Shown piece by piece: positions 44,381-51,741 of a stretch of DNA of 64,000 nt. The notes under the pieces are model-generated. The model searched no databases. It was not told the DNA's origin and worked only from the letters and a program-made list of their open reading frames with translations. The DNA comes from Alphaproteobacteria bacterium (lineage in GTDB: Bacteria > Pseudomonadota > Alphaproteobacteria > CAAGCB01 > CAG-977): NCBI GenBank assembly GCA_900768875.1, contig CAAGEP010000004.1, positions 62,001-126,000 on the forward strand, read 5' to 3'. Every line of letters starts with the position of its first letter. Position 1 is the stretch's first letter. The translations under genes and the position numbers were made by a program.

Positions 44381-44413
44381 GAAAAAAACTCCTTGTTTTG
44401 TTTAACAAGGAGT
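44381..44413 (-). terminator. Terminator-like hairpin overlapping the HNH-A ribosome-binding site
   Basis: On the minus strand a perfect 10-bp stem ACTCCTTGTT / AACAAGGAGT with a six-base loop and then seven T residues immediately before the HNH-A ATG. The 3' arm contains the AAGGAG Shine-Dalgarno. Confidence 0.85.
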
Positions 44414-44450
44414 TTAACACGGTTGTTTTGACAAAGAAAGAAAATTTTGT

Positions 44451-45086
44451 CTATTTTTTGTTTCCGCGCAGTAACTTGTATTTTTCCAGCAATTCCGCAA
44501 ACGAATCCAGCAATCCGTCGGCGATTGCCGCGTCTTCGCCCAAACAATTCAAGCATTGCGCCGTCGCTTCCAAAGTTGAAACGCTTTCCTTGCGGGGTTC
44601 TTTGCGCAGTTTGCCGTACAGCGACCGTTTTTCGGGGACCAGCAGCAAACGCCGCGTTTTCAACAGCCACGGGTTGCGCCACCACAAAGCTTTGGCTTGG
44701 CTCCACGACCCGTCCAGCAAGATGATTCCCTCTAGCGAAGCAAGGATTTCCGCCGTATCGGGCAGTAAATTGCCTTGTCTGCTCAAAGCGTACAAGCCCG
44801 CAGCGGTCGGGGTTTCGTTTTGCGCGCCCAGATACAGCACGCCCCATTTTTTCGGATCGGCGGGACGTTTCAAAACAGCCGCCAAAGACGGACGCGACAG
44901 CGCGATTTCCAACTGCGCGTTTTTCAGCCTTTGACAAATGATTTTCGCCGTGCCGAGGTCTTTGTCCTGTTCCTGCGGATGTTGCAAAATCAAAACAAAG
45001 TGCTTGTTATCGAACGGCTCGGCGTCCGAACAGACGCAGAGCTGTAAAGGTTTGCCGCATACGGGGCAGAGATTTGTTGTGTTCAA
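44451..45086 (-). CDS. DTW-domain tRNA-uridine aminocarboxypropyltransferase (TapT-like)
   Basis: Protein of 211 residues that probably installs acp3U in tRNA using SAM. N-terminal zinc-type cysteines CPVCGKPLQLCVC, the HPQEQDKDLGTAKI block, and the DTW-type motif in LLDGSWSQAKALWWRNPWL (DGSW). EPRKESVSTLEATAQCL is the conserved later block. Its ATG overlaps the DUF1150 stop by four bases. The HNH-A gene lies downstream past the hairpin. Confidence 0.88.
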   Translation of the reverse strand: MNTTNLCPVCGKPLQLCVCSDAEPFDNKHFVLILQHPQEQDKDLGTAKIICQRLKNAQLEIALSRPSLAAVLKRPADPKKWGVLYLGAQNETPTAAGLYALSRQGNLLPDTAEILASLEGIILLDGSWSQAKALWWRNPWLLKTRRLLLVPEKRSLYGKLRKEPRKESVSTLEATAQCLNCLGEDAAIADGLLDSFAELLEKYKLLRGNKK

Positions 45087-45286
45087 TGGACGCTCACCGG
45101 TATCAATTCGTTGTCGATGACCAAGGAAATCGCGGCGTTTTCATCGTCGGTGTACGCCAATTCGGTTCCTTCGGCGGCATAGATATACCACAGGCTTTTG
45201 TCGGCGACCAAGCGCTTTTTGATGTAAGCGATGGAATTGACACCCAGTTTGGCAAGATCGTCCGTCGTCATCTTTTTGATTTGCAC
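45083..45286 (-). CDS. DUF1150 small protein
   Basis: Protein of 67 residues of the alphaproteobacterial DUF1150 family (DLAKLGVNSIAYIKKRL; then YAAEGTELAYTDDENAAISL, ending LIPVSVH). Function unknown; in other Alphaproteobacteria it often sits near small heat-shock genes. The start is probably the GTG at 45286; an ATG at 45271 is the alternative. It is translationally coupled to the TapT-like gene. Confidence 0.85.
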   Translation of the reverse strand: MQIKKMTTDDLAKLGVNSIAYIKKRLVADKSLWYIYAAEGTELAYTDDENAAISLVIDNELIPVSVH

Positions 45287-45317
45287 GACCTTAAATCCTT
45301 TCCAACGAAGTGTTCAC

Positions 45318-45332
45318 TCCTATCAGATAGGA
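45318..45332. promoter_or_regulatory. 15-bp palindrome upstream of DUF1150, possible operator
   Basis: TCCTATC-A-GATAGGA is a perfect 7-1-7 palindrome. On the minus strand it overlaps the -10 (TATCTG) of a promoter candidate whose -35 is TTGAAA at 45347-45352 with a 17-base spacer. No regulator is known. Confidence 0.4.
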
Positions 45333-45348
45333 CGAAAGGTTATGCCTT

Positions 45349-46344
45349 TCAAGAGGCGGCGCGGTCTTTTTCGATGGCTTCCTCTTCCTCGGCTTTTTTA
45401 AGCAGGGAAAACAGAATTCCGCCGCCCAGCAAAGAGAACGTCACAACCAGCGACCACACGTCGTCGACTTTGCAGAAAAATTCGTTGACAAAGATTTTCA
45501 GCCCGATGACGACCAACAGCACCGCGCAGGCGGGCTGCAAGTACGAAAAGCGGTGCAACGCGGCAGCCAGCAGGAAATACAAAGCCCGCAAACCCAGAAC
45601 GGCGAAAATGTCGCTGGCGTAAACGGCAAACGTTTCGTGCGAAACCGCCAAAACGGCGGGAACGCTGTCGCACGCGAACACCGCGTCGCCGAACTCAATC
45701 AGCAACAGCGCCAAAAACAGCGGAGTCGCATACCATTTCATTTTGCCTTTTTCGTTTCTTTCGCGCACAAAGAAATGCTCCCCGCGCAATTCCGGCGTAA
45801 CGCGCAAATAACGGCGGAAAACACGCAACAGCCGGCTGTCCGACAGATTGATTCCCGGTTCGTCGGAAAGCAGCGTCTTTAACCCCGAATAAATCAAAAA
45901 TACGCCGAAAATCAACAAGACGGGGTCGTATTTGTCGATGATTTCGGCACCGACGACAATCACGACGCCGCGCAGAATCACCGCGCCCAAAATGCCCCAG
46001 AACAAAACCCGATGCTGCTGGTTTCGGGGAATGTTCAGATAAGAAAACACCAGCCCGATGACAAACACGTTGTCAACCGACAGCCCCATTTCGACCACAT
46101 AGCCCATAATGAAATCGGTCGCCATCTGGTTGCCGAAATACCAGTAAAGCCACGCCGAAAACAAACAAGCAATGCCCGCATAAGTCATAAACAAAGCAAG
46201 GCTTTTTTTCGCGCTGATTTCCCGTGCGCCTTTTTCCAAAACGCCCAAATCCAGAAACAAAATAGCAATGACAATCGCCAAGAACATCAGCCAAATCCAC
46301 AACGGCTGATGCAGAAAAAGCGTAAACAGAAAATCGGGCAGCAC
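45349..46344 (-). CDS. TerC/Alx-family membrane protein
   Basis: Inner-membrane protein of 331 residues with about nine hydrophobic segments. Family blocks are WLMFLAIVIAILFLDLGVL, EMGLSVDNVFVIGLVFSYLN, FWGILGAVILRGV and the second metal-site block IEFGDAVFACDSVPAVLAVS, with acidic residues inside membrane helices. TerC/Alx proteins export or metallate with Mn2+. The start is a GTG at 46344, 13 bases after the outer-membrane protein gene, so it is third in a pheA-OMP-terC unit. Confidence 0.92.
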   Translation of the reverse strand: MLPDFLFTLFLHQPLWIWLMFLAIVIAILFLDLGVLEKGAREISAKKSLALFMTYAGIACLFSAWLYWYFGNQMATDFIMGYVVEMGLSVDNVFVIGLVFSYLNIPRNQQHRVLFWGILGAVILRGVVIVVGAEIIDKYDPVLLIFGVFLIYSGLKTLLSDEPGINLSDSRLLRVFRRYLRVTPELRGEHFFVRERNEKGKMKWYATPLFLALLLIEFGDAVFACDSVPAVLAVSHETFAVYASDIFAVLGLRALYFLLAAALHRFSYLQPACAVLLVVIGLKIFVNEFFCKVDDVWSLVVTFSLLGGGILFSLLKKAEEEEAIEKDRAAS

Positions 46345-46357
46345 AGGTTTCAGTCCT

Positions 46358-46924
46358 TTAAAAATCGTATCTCAATCCGACGGAAAAACGTTGCAGACGC
46401 ACGTCTTTATCGGGCAAATCGCCCCAATCGAATCGACCGAGGTTTGTATAGACGTAACCGACATCCAATGTCAACCGATTCGGCAACGAAAATCCGATTC
46501 CCGCCCCCGCCTGCCACGGAAAAGCCGTCCGTCTGCCGCGCGGGATTTCCAGTCCACCGACGACCGAACGCTGAACTTTGTTTTTGGAAACGCCGACACC
46601 CGCCATGACGTAAGGCGTTATGCCGCGCACGGAAAAAACATCCCACGCCGCGTTGACGAAAACGGCTTTGGACGATACTCTGCCGTGCAAAGCCTCGCCG
46701 CGCAAAGAATCGCCCAAATCGTTGCGCATATAGTCGAACGTCATTTCCGTTCTGATTGCGTCGAACCACTTCCACCCGAAACCCGTTTGCCACGAAAAGC
46801 CGTCTTTGACGCCGTCTTCGACGCCGATTGTGTACGCCGTGTCAAAGCGGGTGTAAAAATTTTCGTCGCTTGCGAAAGCGTTTCCCGACAACAGCAAAGC
46901 AACAACAAAAGCGATAAATTTCAT
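46358..46924 (-). CDS. Small outer-membrane beta-barrel protein
   Basis: Protein of 188 residues with a signal peptide (MKFIAFVVALLLSGNAFAS), alternating amphipathic strands (ITPYVMAGVGVSKNKVQ; PWQAGAGIGFSLPNRLTLDV; YVYTNLGRF) and a C-terminal phenylalanine (FSVGLRYDF), all typical of eight-stranded OmpA/opacity-type barrels. Its ATG overlaps the pheA stop by four bases, an odd pairing functionally. Confidence 0.88.
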   Translation of the reverse strand: MKFIAFVVALLLSGNAFASDENFYTRFDTAYTIGVEDGVKDGFSWQTGFGWKWFDAIRTEMTFDYMRNDLGDSLRGEALHGRVSSKAVFVNAAWDVFSVRGITPYVMAGVGVSKNKVQRSVVGGLEIPRGRRTAFPWQAGAGIGFSLPNRLTLDVGYVYTNLGRFDWGDLPDKDVRLQRFSVGLRYDF

Positions 46925-47781
46925 TGTTTTTCCCGTCCGTTCAGCCGCGCGGCATCGGCGGCGTAAGTCCCCAAGATTTTAATGTCCTGCGCGAAAAAAG
47001 CAAGCTCGTCCAACGCGGATTGAAACGCCGCATCGTCCGAATCGGCGGCGACATCAACCAAAAAAGCCGCGTTTGCAAAAAAACGATCGGCATCGACAAA
47101 GCTTTCGATTCTGAGCAGATTGACGCCGTTCGTCGCAAAACCGCCCAAGCATTTGTACAGCACGGCAGGAATGTTTTTGACTTTGAAAATCAGCGACGTT
47201 ATCGGGTGCTTTGTGTCGGGTTTGCGCGGCGCGCGTTCCAAAATCCAAAACCGCGTCATGTTCAAATCGAAATCCTGCATGTCGGAACGCAAAATCTTCA
47301 GCCCGTACAGTTCGGCGGCGGCGGCGGACGCCAAAGCGGCGACGGATTTGTCCCCTTTTTCGGCGACCGTTTTAGCGGCTTCGGCGGTATTGGCGGCGGA
47401 TTGGGAAACAAAGCCGTTTTCCGTCAAATTCGCCTGACATTGCGCCAACGCCTGCGGATGCGACAAAACGGTTTTCACATCGGACAATTCCGCGTCTTTC
47501 GTCCCCAGCAAACAGTGGCGCACGGGAATGAATTTTTCGCCCGTAACGAACAGATTCGCCTGCGGCAAAAGCCTGTGCATATCGGCAACCCTGCCCGCCG
47601 ACGAATTTTCGACGGGAACGACGGCGGCGTCCGAATCGCCCCGCGCGACGGCATCCAAAGCCTGCTTGAACGTCGGGTGAAAAACAATCTCCGCGTCCGT
47701 AAAAACCGCTTTGGCGGCAAGGTGCGAAAACGCCCCAGCACACCCTTGACAGGCTATTGATTTTACTGTGTTTTCCAGCAT
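46921..47781 (-). CDS. pheA: Prephenate dehydratase
   Basis: Phenylalanine-pathway enzyme of 286 residues with no chorismate mutase domain. The catalytic block is NMTRFWIL (Thr-Arg-Phe), with VVPVENSSAGRVADMHRLL earlier. A C-terminal ACT domain (SLIFKVKNIPAVLYKCLGGF, NLLRIESF) gives Phe feedback control. The AGGA site fits the ATG at 47781. First gene of the pheA-OMP-terC unit, divergent from HNH-B. Confidence 0.94.
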   Translation of the reverse strand: MLENTVKSIACQGCAGAFSHLAAKAVFTDAEIVFHPTFKQALDAVARGDSDAAVVPVENSSAGRVADMHRLLPQANLFVTGEKFIPVRHCLLGTKDAELSDVKTVLSHPQALAQCQANLTENGFVSQSAANTAEAAKTVAEKGDKSVAALASAAAAELYGLKILRSDMQDFDLNMTRFWILERAPRKPDTKHPITSLIFKVKNIPAVLYKCLGGFATNGVNLLRIESFVDADRFFANAAFLVDVAADSDDAAFQSALDELAFFAQDIKILGTYAADAARLNGREKQ

Positions 47782-47835
47782 TTTTATCCTAAAAAGTCGA
47801 AATTCTTGCCAAAAAATAATTTTTTGTCAAAAAGC

Positions 47836-47863
47836 TTGCGCTTTCCGTTCGGTGTGTTATACT
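47836..47863 (+). promoter_or_regulatory. Promoter for the tandem HNH genes
   Basis: TTGCGC at 47836-47841, 16-base spacer, TATACT at 47858-47863, about 30 bases before the HNH-B start. Confidence 0.6.
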
Positions 47864-47894
47864 TTCTTTTAACAAAGACATCGGGGATATTCAA

Positions 47895-48560
47895 ATGGAA
47901 AACCTGAAAACATACAAATACGTTCACGAAAAGCGCGACCGCCGCGAACGGCGCGCCGCTTCGGAACGCAAGCCTTTGAACGCCCCCGCGCCGAAGACTT
48001 TTCTGGGAATGCCGTGCAAAACGGTCAAGTTTACGGTTCCGACCAAAAAACGGCAGGAAGCCGTGCGTTACGAATTTGCGACCAAAGCGCGCGCCGCGTT
48101 TTTGAAACATCTGGCGAAAACGCAGTTTGACCGGCTACGCGCCGCGGGCATTACGCGCAAAGACATCAAATTGATGGAAAAGGGCAAAACCCCGAACGGC
48201 TGGAACACGCACCACAAATTATCGGTGTACGGCGGCGGCACGAACGATTTTTCGAATCTGCTGCTGATAAAGCGCGCGCCGTATCACGACATGATTCACT
48301 ATCATCTGATTAACCCGCAGGTGCAGGGCATGAAGCGCGGCGAATCGCGCAAAGTGGTCATTCCGAATCCGTCCGAATCGATTTATGTGCCGCCTCAGCA
48401 GTTCAAGCATTTGGAACGCGACGCCAAGCGCGGCGGAAAATCCTACGGCGCGAAAGGACAATCCTATCAAGACAAAAAGCAGGATTCGCCGTTTATGCAG
48501 GATGTCAAAGCCGCCGATGCCTATATTAAATCTTTTTTAAGCAAAAACGGGGGACGTTAA
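47895..48560 (+). CDS. HNH-nuclease-like protein B
   Basis: Protein of 221 residues. The HNH core is GWNTHHKLSVYGGGTNDFSN (His106, His107, Asn117, Asn121), followed by His131 and His135. The shared preceding segment is LRAAGITRKDIKLMEKG and the N-terminus is YKYVHEKRDRRERR. A 40-residue C-terminal tail is longer than in the paralogues. GGGGA site. First of three tandem HNH genes; the next begins one base after its stop. No signal peptide. Confidence 0.82.
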   Translation: MENLKTYKYVHEKRDRRERRAASERKPLNAPAPKTFLGMPCKTVKFTVPTKKRQEAVRYEFATKARAAFLKHLAKTQFDRLRAAGITRKDIKLMEKGKTPNGWNTHHKLSVYGGGTNDFSNLLLIKRAPYHDMIHYHLINPQVQGMKRGESRKVVIPNPSESIYVPPQQFKHLERDAKRGGKSYGAKGQSYQDKKQDSPFMQDVKAADAYIKSFLSKNGGR

Positions 48561-48561
48561 G

Positions 48562-49122
48562 ATGACAGCCCTTGTTCAGCATACTTTGACCAAAGCCGAA
48601 CGCGAAGCCCGCCGCGCCGAACGTGCTGCGCAAAAGGAACGCGAACGCCAAGCGCAGGAAGCCGCCTTGCCCGATTCGGTGCATGGCGTTCCTTTGACGG
48701 AAATGGTTTACACGGCAGCATCGAAAAAGGAACTCAAGGCGAAACGCCGCGAATTCACGCCAATGCGTTCGGCGTTTTTGCGCGATTTGGCAGAAAAATC
48801 AGCCCCCTTGCTGCGCCGCGCGGGGCTGAGCAATTCGCAAATCGCTTTAATGAGCAAAGGCAAATCCCCCGCGGGGTGGAACGTTCATCACAAGCACCCC
48901 TTGGGCGGCGGCGGAAAGAATGAATTTGCGAACTTCATTTTTATTCAAAACGACCCGTATCACACCGATTTTCACAAAGTTTCCGATGTGCAGATTCGCG
49001 CGCTGAAAGACGGCGAAACCCGCACAATCAGAATTCCCGTGCCGCAGGGCAGCGTTTTCGTCCCGCCCGAACGGCAAATTCAAAACGCGCTGTTGGCAAA
49101 ACACGCGGTTCAGAGCAGATAA
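48562..49122 (+). CDS. HNH-nuclease-like protein C
   Basis: Protein of 186 residues. HNH core GWNVHHKHPLGGGGKNEFAN (His109, His110, Asn120, Asn124), then His134 and His138, preceded by LLRRAGLSNSQIALMSKG. The N-terminal 35 residues are a charged helix (AEREARRAERAAQKERERQA) unlike the KYxHEK start of the others. Post-core strand FVPPERQ matches protein B. Coupled to B (one base gap) and D (14 bases). Confidence 0.82.
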   Translation: MTALVQHTLTKAEREARRAERAAQKERERQAQEAALPDSVHGVPLTEMVYTAASKKELKAKRREFTPMRSAFLRDLAEKSAPLLRRAGLSNSQIALMSKGKSPAGWNVHHKHPLGGGGKNEFANFIFIQNDPYHTDFHKVSDVQIRALKDGETRTIRIPVPQGSVFVPPERQIQNALLAKHAVQSR

Positions 49123-49136
49123 GAAAGGATAATCCC

Positions 49137-49697
49137 ATGGCCGAATACAAATACATTCACGAAAAGAAGAAACGCCCGCATCAAAAGGAACCCAAGTCGC
49201 AGGAACGCTTGAACGCCGAGCGCGGCAAATTCAGCTTTACGGAAATCCACGGATTTTCCCTCAAAGAAGTCGACTGGGAAGTCCCGCCGATACAGGTGCG
49301 CAAACGCAAACGCGCCCAGTTTGCAAAAATCCGCGTTGAATTCTTGAAAGAATTGGGACGCAACCACGAAGCCGAACTGCGCGAAATGGGCATGTCCGAC
49401 AAAGATATCAAACAAGTCAAAAAAGGCACGAATCCGAACGGCTACAACGTTCATCACAAACTGCCCCTTCACGGCGGCGGACAGAATGAATTTTCAAACT
49501 TTATCCTGATGCCGATTAAAGAACACGACGATTTGCACCACAAAGTCATGGATCCGCAAGTGCAGAACATGCAGACGGGTGACAGAAAAAAAGTCGTTAT
49601 TCCGTGGACGGACGATATGGTTTACGTCAGCCCCGAAAAGAAAAAAGCCCGTCAAAACGCCGCCATTATTGCGAAAGTCGCGAACCGTTCACGGTAA
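49137..49697 (+). CDS. HNH-nuclease-like protein D
   Basis: Protein of 186 residues closest to protein A: MAEYKYIHEKKKRP at the start, LREMGMSDKDIKQVKKG, and the HNH core GYNVHHKLPLHGGGQNEFSN (His106, His107, Asn117, Asn121) then His130 and His134/135. The block DPQVQNMQTGDRKKVVIPW is shared with B. AAAGGA site. Last of the tandem trio, closed by a terminator. No immunity-like gene follows. Confidence 0.82.
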   Translation: MAEYKYIHEKKKRPHQKEPKSQERLNAERGKFSFTEIHGFSLKEVDWEVPPIQVRKRKRAQFAKIRVEFLKELGRNHEAELREMGMSDKDIKQVKKGTNPNGYNVHHKLPLHGGGQNEFSNFILMPIKEHDDLHHKVMDPQVQNMQTGDRKKVVIPWTDDMVYVSPEKKKARQNAAIIAKVANRSR

Positions 49698-49711
49698 AAG
49701 TTTCATCTGCT

Positions 49712-49745
49712 CTGAAAAAAGGGACATCGAAAGATGTCCCTTTTT
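49712..49745 (+). terminator. Terminator after HNH-D
   Basis: AAAAAGGGACATC / GATGTCCCTTTTT with GAAA loop, a perfect hairpin with T run. Confidence 0.92.
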
Positions 49746-49796
49746 GCTTGCCAACTTATCAAAAGTGTTATACCTTAAATACGCATTCGTGAAAAA

Positions 49797-49988
49797 GACG
49801 GATGCAGGGCGTAGCAACCCTTCTTGAGAATAGTCGCAAGGTGTATTGCGACTCATTAAATCATACGCCGATATTCCGTTTACGGACGGATGTCGGCGCA
49901 ATAAGGCATACGCGCGAAAACGCCGAGCCGTTTTTATTCTCATACGGTTGCTAACATCCGCCCGCCTTTTCAGGTGGGTTTTGTTTAA
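49797..49988 (+). ncRNA. Candidate structured RNA or attenuating leader before outer-membrane protein gene
   Basis: The 317-base gap between HNH-D and the next gene holds no convincing ORF but several hairpins. AGTCGCAA/TTGCGACT is at 49832-49853. A bulged 13-bp stem is at 49866-49898 (CGCCGATATTCCGT with ACGGATGTCGGCG). A smaller GCG-AAAA-CGC stem follows at about 49911-49923. GTAGCAACC (49811-49819) can pair with GGTTGCTAAC (49946-49955), closing the whole domain. A terminator stem CCCGCC/GGTGGG with T run follows. It could be a small RNA or a riboswitch-like leader; no known class was recognised. A TATACC box at 49769-49774 may be its -10. Confidence 0.45.
49959..49988 (+). terminator. Terminator at the end of the structured element
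   Basis: CCCGCC at 49961-49966 pairs with GGTGGG at 49973-49978 across TTTTCA, followed by TTTTGTTT. It lies 27 bases before the downstream start codon. Confidence 0.65.
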
Positions 49989-50014
49989 CTGAAACAAAAA
50001 AAGGACTGTTAGTT

Positions 50015-50644
50015 ATGAAAAAACTTCTTTTAACATCTGCCGCTGTTCTGGCGGTTTTCTCTTCCGCCGCAAACGCCGCGGACATCACGCCGTACGCTTC
50101 GGTCAAAGCGGTCATGTCGTTTACGGACGGCAAGGCCACATTTACCGAAGGCGACGATGAAAAAGACAAACTGAAAAACTTCGGCGGCGATGTTGCCGTC
50201 GGCGCAAAAATGGATGCTTTCCGCGCTGAATTGGCGTACACCTATCTGGCAAAAGACGACAAAACCAGACGGGACGATTCCGAAATCAACAAATCGGAAA
50301 TCTCCGGCCAGTCGTTTATGCTGAACGGCTATTATGACATTGACAATCCGACCATTTTCAAACCCTATGTCGGCGCGGGCGTCGGCATGGCGAAAATGAA
50401 ATACAAATTTAAAGACACCGATGTCGTCGATCCGACGGACACCGAAACCCACAGCTTTTCCAAAAACAAATTTGCGTACAGCTTGATGGCGGGTGTCGGC
50501 GCGGAAGTCACCAAAAACATCACAATCGATGTCGGCTACCGCTTCACGGACTACGGTTCTTATGACAAACGCATAGAGGACGGAAAATTGAAATTTGACA
50601 CGAAAGCCCACCAGATTCTGGCCGGCGTCCGTTACAGCTTCTAA
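50015..50644 (+). CDS. Outer-membrane beta-barrel protein (OmpA/opacity-like)
   Basis: Protein of 209 residues with a signal peptide (MKKLLLTSAAVLAVFSSAAN-AAD) and barrel strands such as FRAELAYTYLA, FKPYVGAGVGMAKMKYKF, AYSLMAGVGAEVTKNITID and VGYRFTDYG, ending HQILAGVRYSF. Long charged loops (EGDDEKDKL; KDDKTRRDDSEINKSE) would face outward. AAGGA site. Its only visible upstream sequence is the structured element and terminator, so expression may depend on anti-termination. Confidence 0.9.
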   Translation: MKKLLLTSAAVLAVFSSAANAADITPYASVKAVMSFTDGKATFTEGDDEKDKLKNFGGDVAVGAKMDAFRAELAYTYLAKDDKTRRDDSEINKSEISGQSFMLNGYYDIDNPTIFKPYVGAGVGMAKMKYKFKDTDVVDPTDTETHSFSKNKFAYSLMAGVGAEVTKNITIDVGYRFTDYGSYDKRIEDGKLKFDTKAHQILAGVRYSF

Positions 50645-50665
50645 AGAAAAACTCCTCTTGAAAGC

Positions 50666-50702
50666 GGAAAAGCCCGCCTCCTTGAACAGGGCGGGCTTTT
50701 TT
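50666..50702. terminator. Bidirectional terminator between outer-membrane protein gene and pgsA
   Basis: AAAAGCCCGCC / GGCGGGCTTTT stem with a TCCTTGAACA-type loop and flanking A/T runs. Confidence 0.9.
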
Positions 50703-50718
50703 ATCGCCTTAAAAAAAC

Positions 50719-51282
50719 TCAGTCCAGATGTTTCAATCCCGACCGCAGGTAATCGTATCCCGTAATCATGGTCAGCAACGCAGCAAGCCAGATCAATACT
50801 TCGCCGATTTCGCCGAAATAGCAGAACCACGGCGAATAATCCGCCACCATCAGCATCGGAATCGCCGTCATTTGAATTCCCGTTTTCCATTTCGCCAACC
50901 GCGTTACGGGCAAACCGACCTGAATACCCGCCAAATATTCACGCAGTCCCGAAACCAACACTTCGCGGCACAAAATAATCACGGCGGGAAAAATTCCCGT
51001 GTACCCCAGCCTGTCATACGCCGCCATCATCAGCAATGTTGCCGAAACCAGCAGTTTATCCGCAATCGGATCCAGCACGCGCCCCAAGCTGGACGTGCTT
51101 TTGAACTTGCGCGCCAGATAGCCGTCGAACCAGTCCGTTACGGATGCCAAAACAAACAAGCCGCAACCGACCCACGCCCACAAAACGCCGGGAAACGAAA
51201 ACGTCGCAACAACGAACGGAATGACCAAAATCCGCATAAACGTCAAATAATTGGGAATTTTTTTCTTGAACTCAGAATTCAT
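50719..51282 (-). CDS. pgsA: CDP-diacylglycerol-glycerol-3-phosphate 3-phosphatidyltransferase
   Basis: Membrane enzyme of 187 residues committing CDP-DAG to phosphatidylglycerol. The CDP-alcohol phosphotransferase motif is DGYLARKF followed by GRVLDPIADK (D50, D53, G67, D71, D75). Multiple hydrophobic helices (VLWAWVGCGLFVLASV; VLIWLAALLTMITGY). It stands between a terminator and mutT on the same strand. Confidence 0.95.
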   Translation of the reverse strand: MNSEFKKKIPNYLTFMRILVIPFVVATFSFPGVLWAWVGCGLFVLASVTDWFDGYLARKFKSTSSLGRVLDPIADKLLVSATLLMMAAYDRLGYTGIFPAVIILCREVLVSGLREYLAGIQVGLPVTRLAKWKTGIQMTAIPMLMVADYSPWFCYFGEIGEVLIWLAALLTMITGYDYLRSGLKHLD

Positions 51283-51336
51283 AACCGTATGTCCGATAAT
51301 TATTTTGTTTTATATTAAAGCGTTAATCCTTTTGAA

Positions 51337-51741
51337 TCAAAAGTTTTTTAAGAAAATCCGCAAAACTTTCGCCAAATCCGTATCGGCAGGTGCCAAAGGC
51401 GGCGTATTGCGCCAATCCGTCCAAACGAAATTCTGTCCTTCTTTTCCCGAAACATCGCCCGTCCATTCGCGACAAACGAACAAAGGCATCGCCAAATGGA
51501 ATTCGGGATAATCGTACGAAGCGAACGTGCAGGGAATCAGAGTTTTCGGATTGACGGCGATTCCCAATTCCTCCCCCAGTTCGCGCACCAAAGCTTCGCG
51601 CGGCGTTTCGCCGGATTCGATTTTTCCGCCGGGGAATTCCCAAAATCCCGCCAAATTTTTTCCCGTCGGCCGTTCCGTCAGCAAAACGCGTCCCGCTTTG
51701 TCAACCAAAGCCCCCGCAACAACCCACAACACTTTTGTCAT
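51337..51741 (-). CDS. mutT: MutT-type Nudix hydrolase
   Basis: Hydrolase of 134 residues, probably cleansing 8-oxo-dGTP. The Nudix box starts FPGGKIESGETPREALV and continues RELGEELGI. The start at 51741 gives ATGA overlap with the upstream MEMO-AMMECR1 stop and has GGAG eight bases before; a longer frame would overlap that gene in another phase. Substrate choice within Nudix families is not provable from sequence. Confidence 0.88.
   Translation of the reverse strand: MTKVLWVVAGALVDKAGRVLLTERPTGKNLAGFWEFPGGKIESGETPREALVRELGEELGIAVNPKTLIPCTFASYDYPEFHLAMPLFVCREWTGDVSGKEGQNFVWTDWRNTPPLAPADTDLAKVLRIFLKNF

Noticed and set aside
43795..44937. Long version (380 residues) of HNH-A
   Set aside because: The extra N-terminus reads through the TapT-like gene in another phase and past the terminator hairpin; the paralogues start like the shorter form.
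45349..46344. yybP-ykoY manganese riboswitch for the terC-like gene
   Set aside because: The gene starts 13 bases after the preceding coding sequence, leaving no room for the leader, and no matching sequence was seen upstream.
49797..49988. HEARO/omega-type guide RNA beside HNH genes
   Set aside because: The HNH proteins are small and lack the RuvC-like and bridge regions of IscB, so no RNA-guided nuclease is supported.
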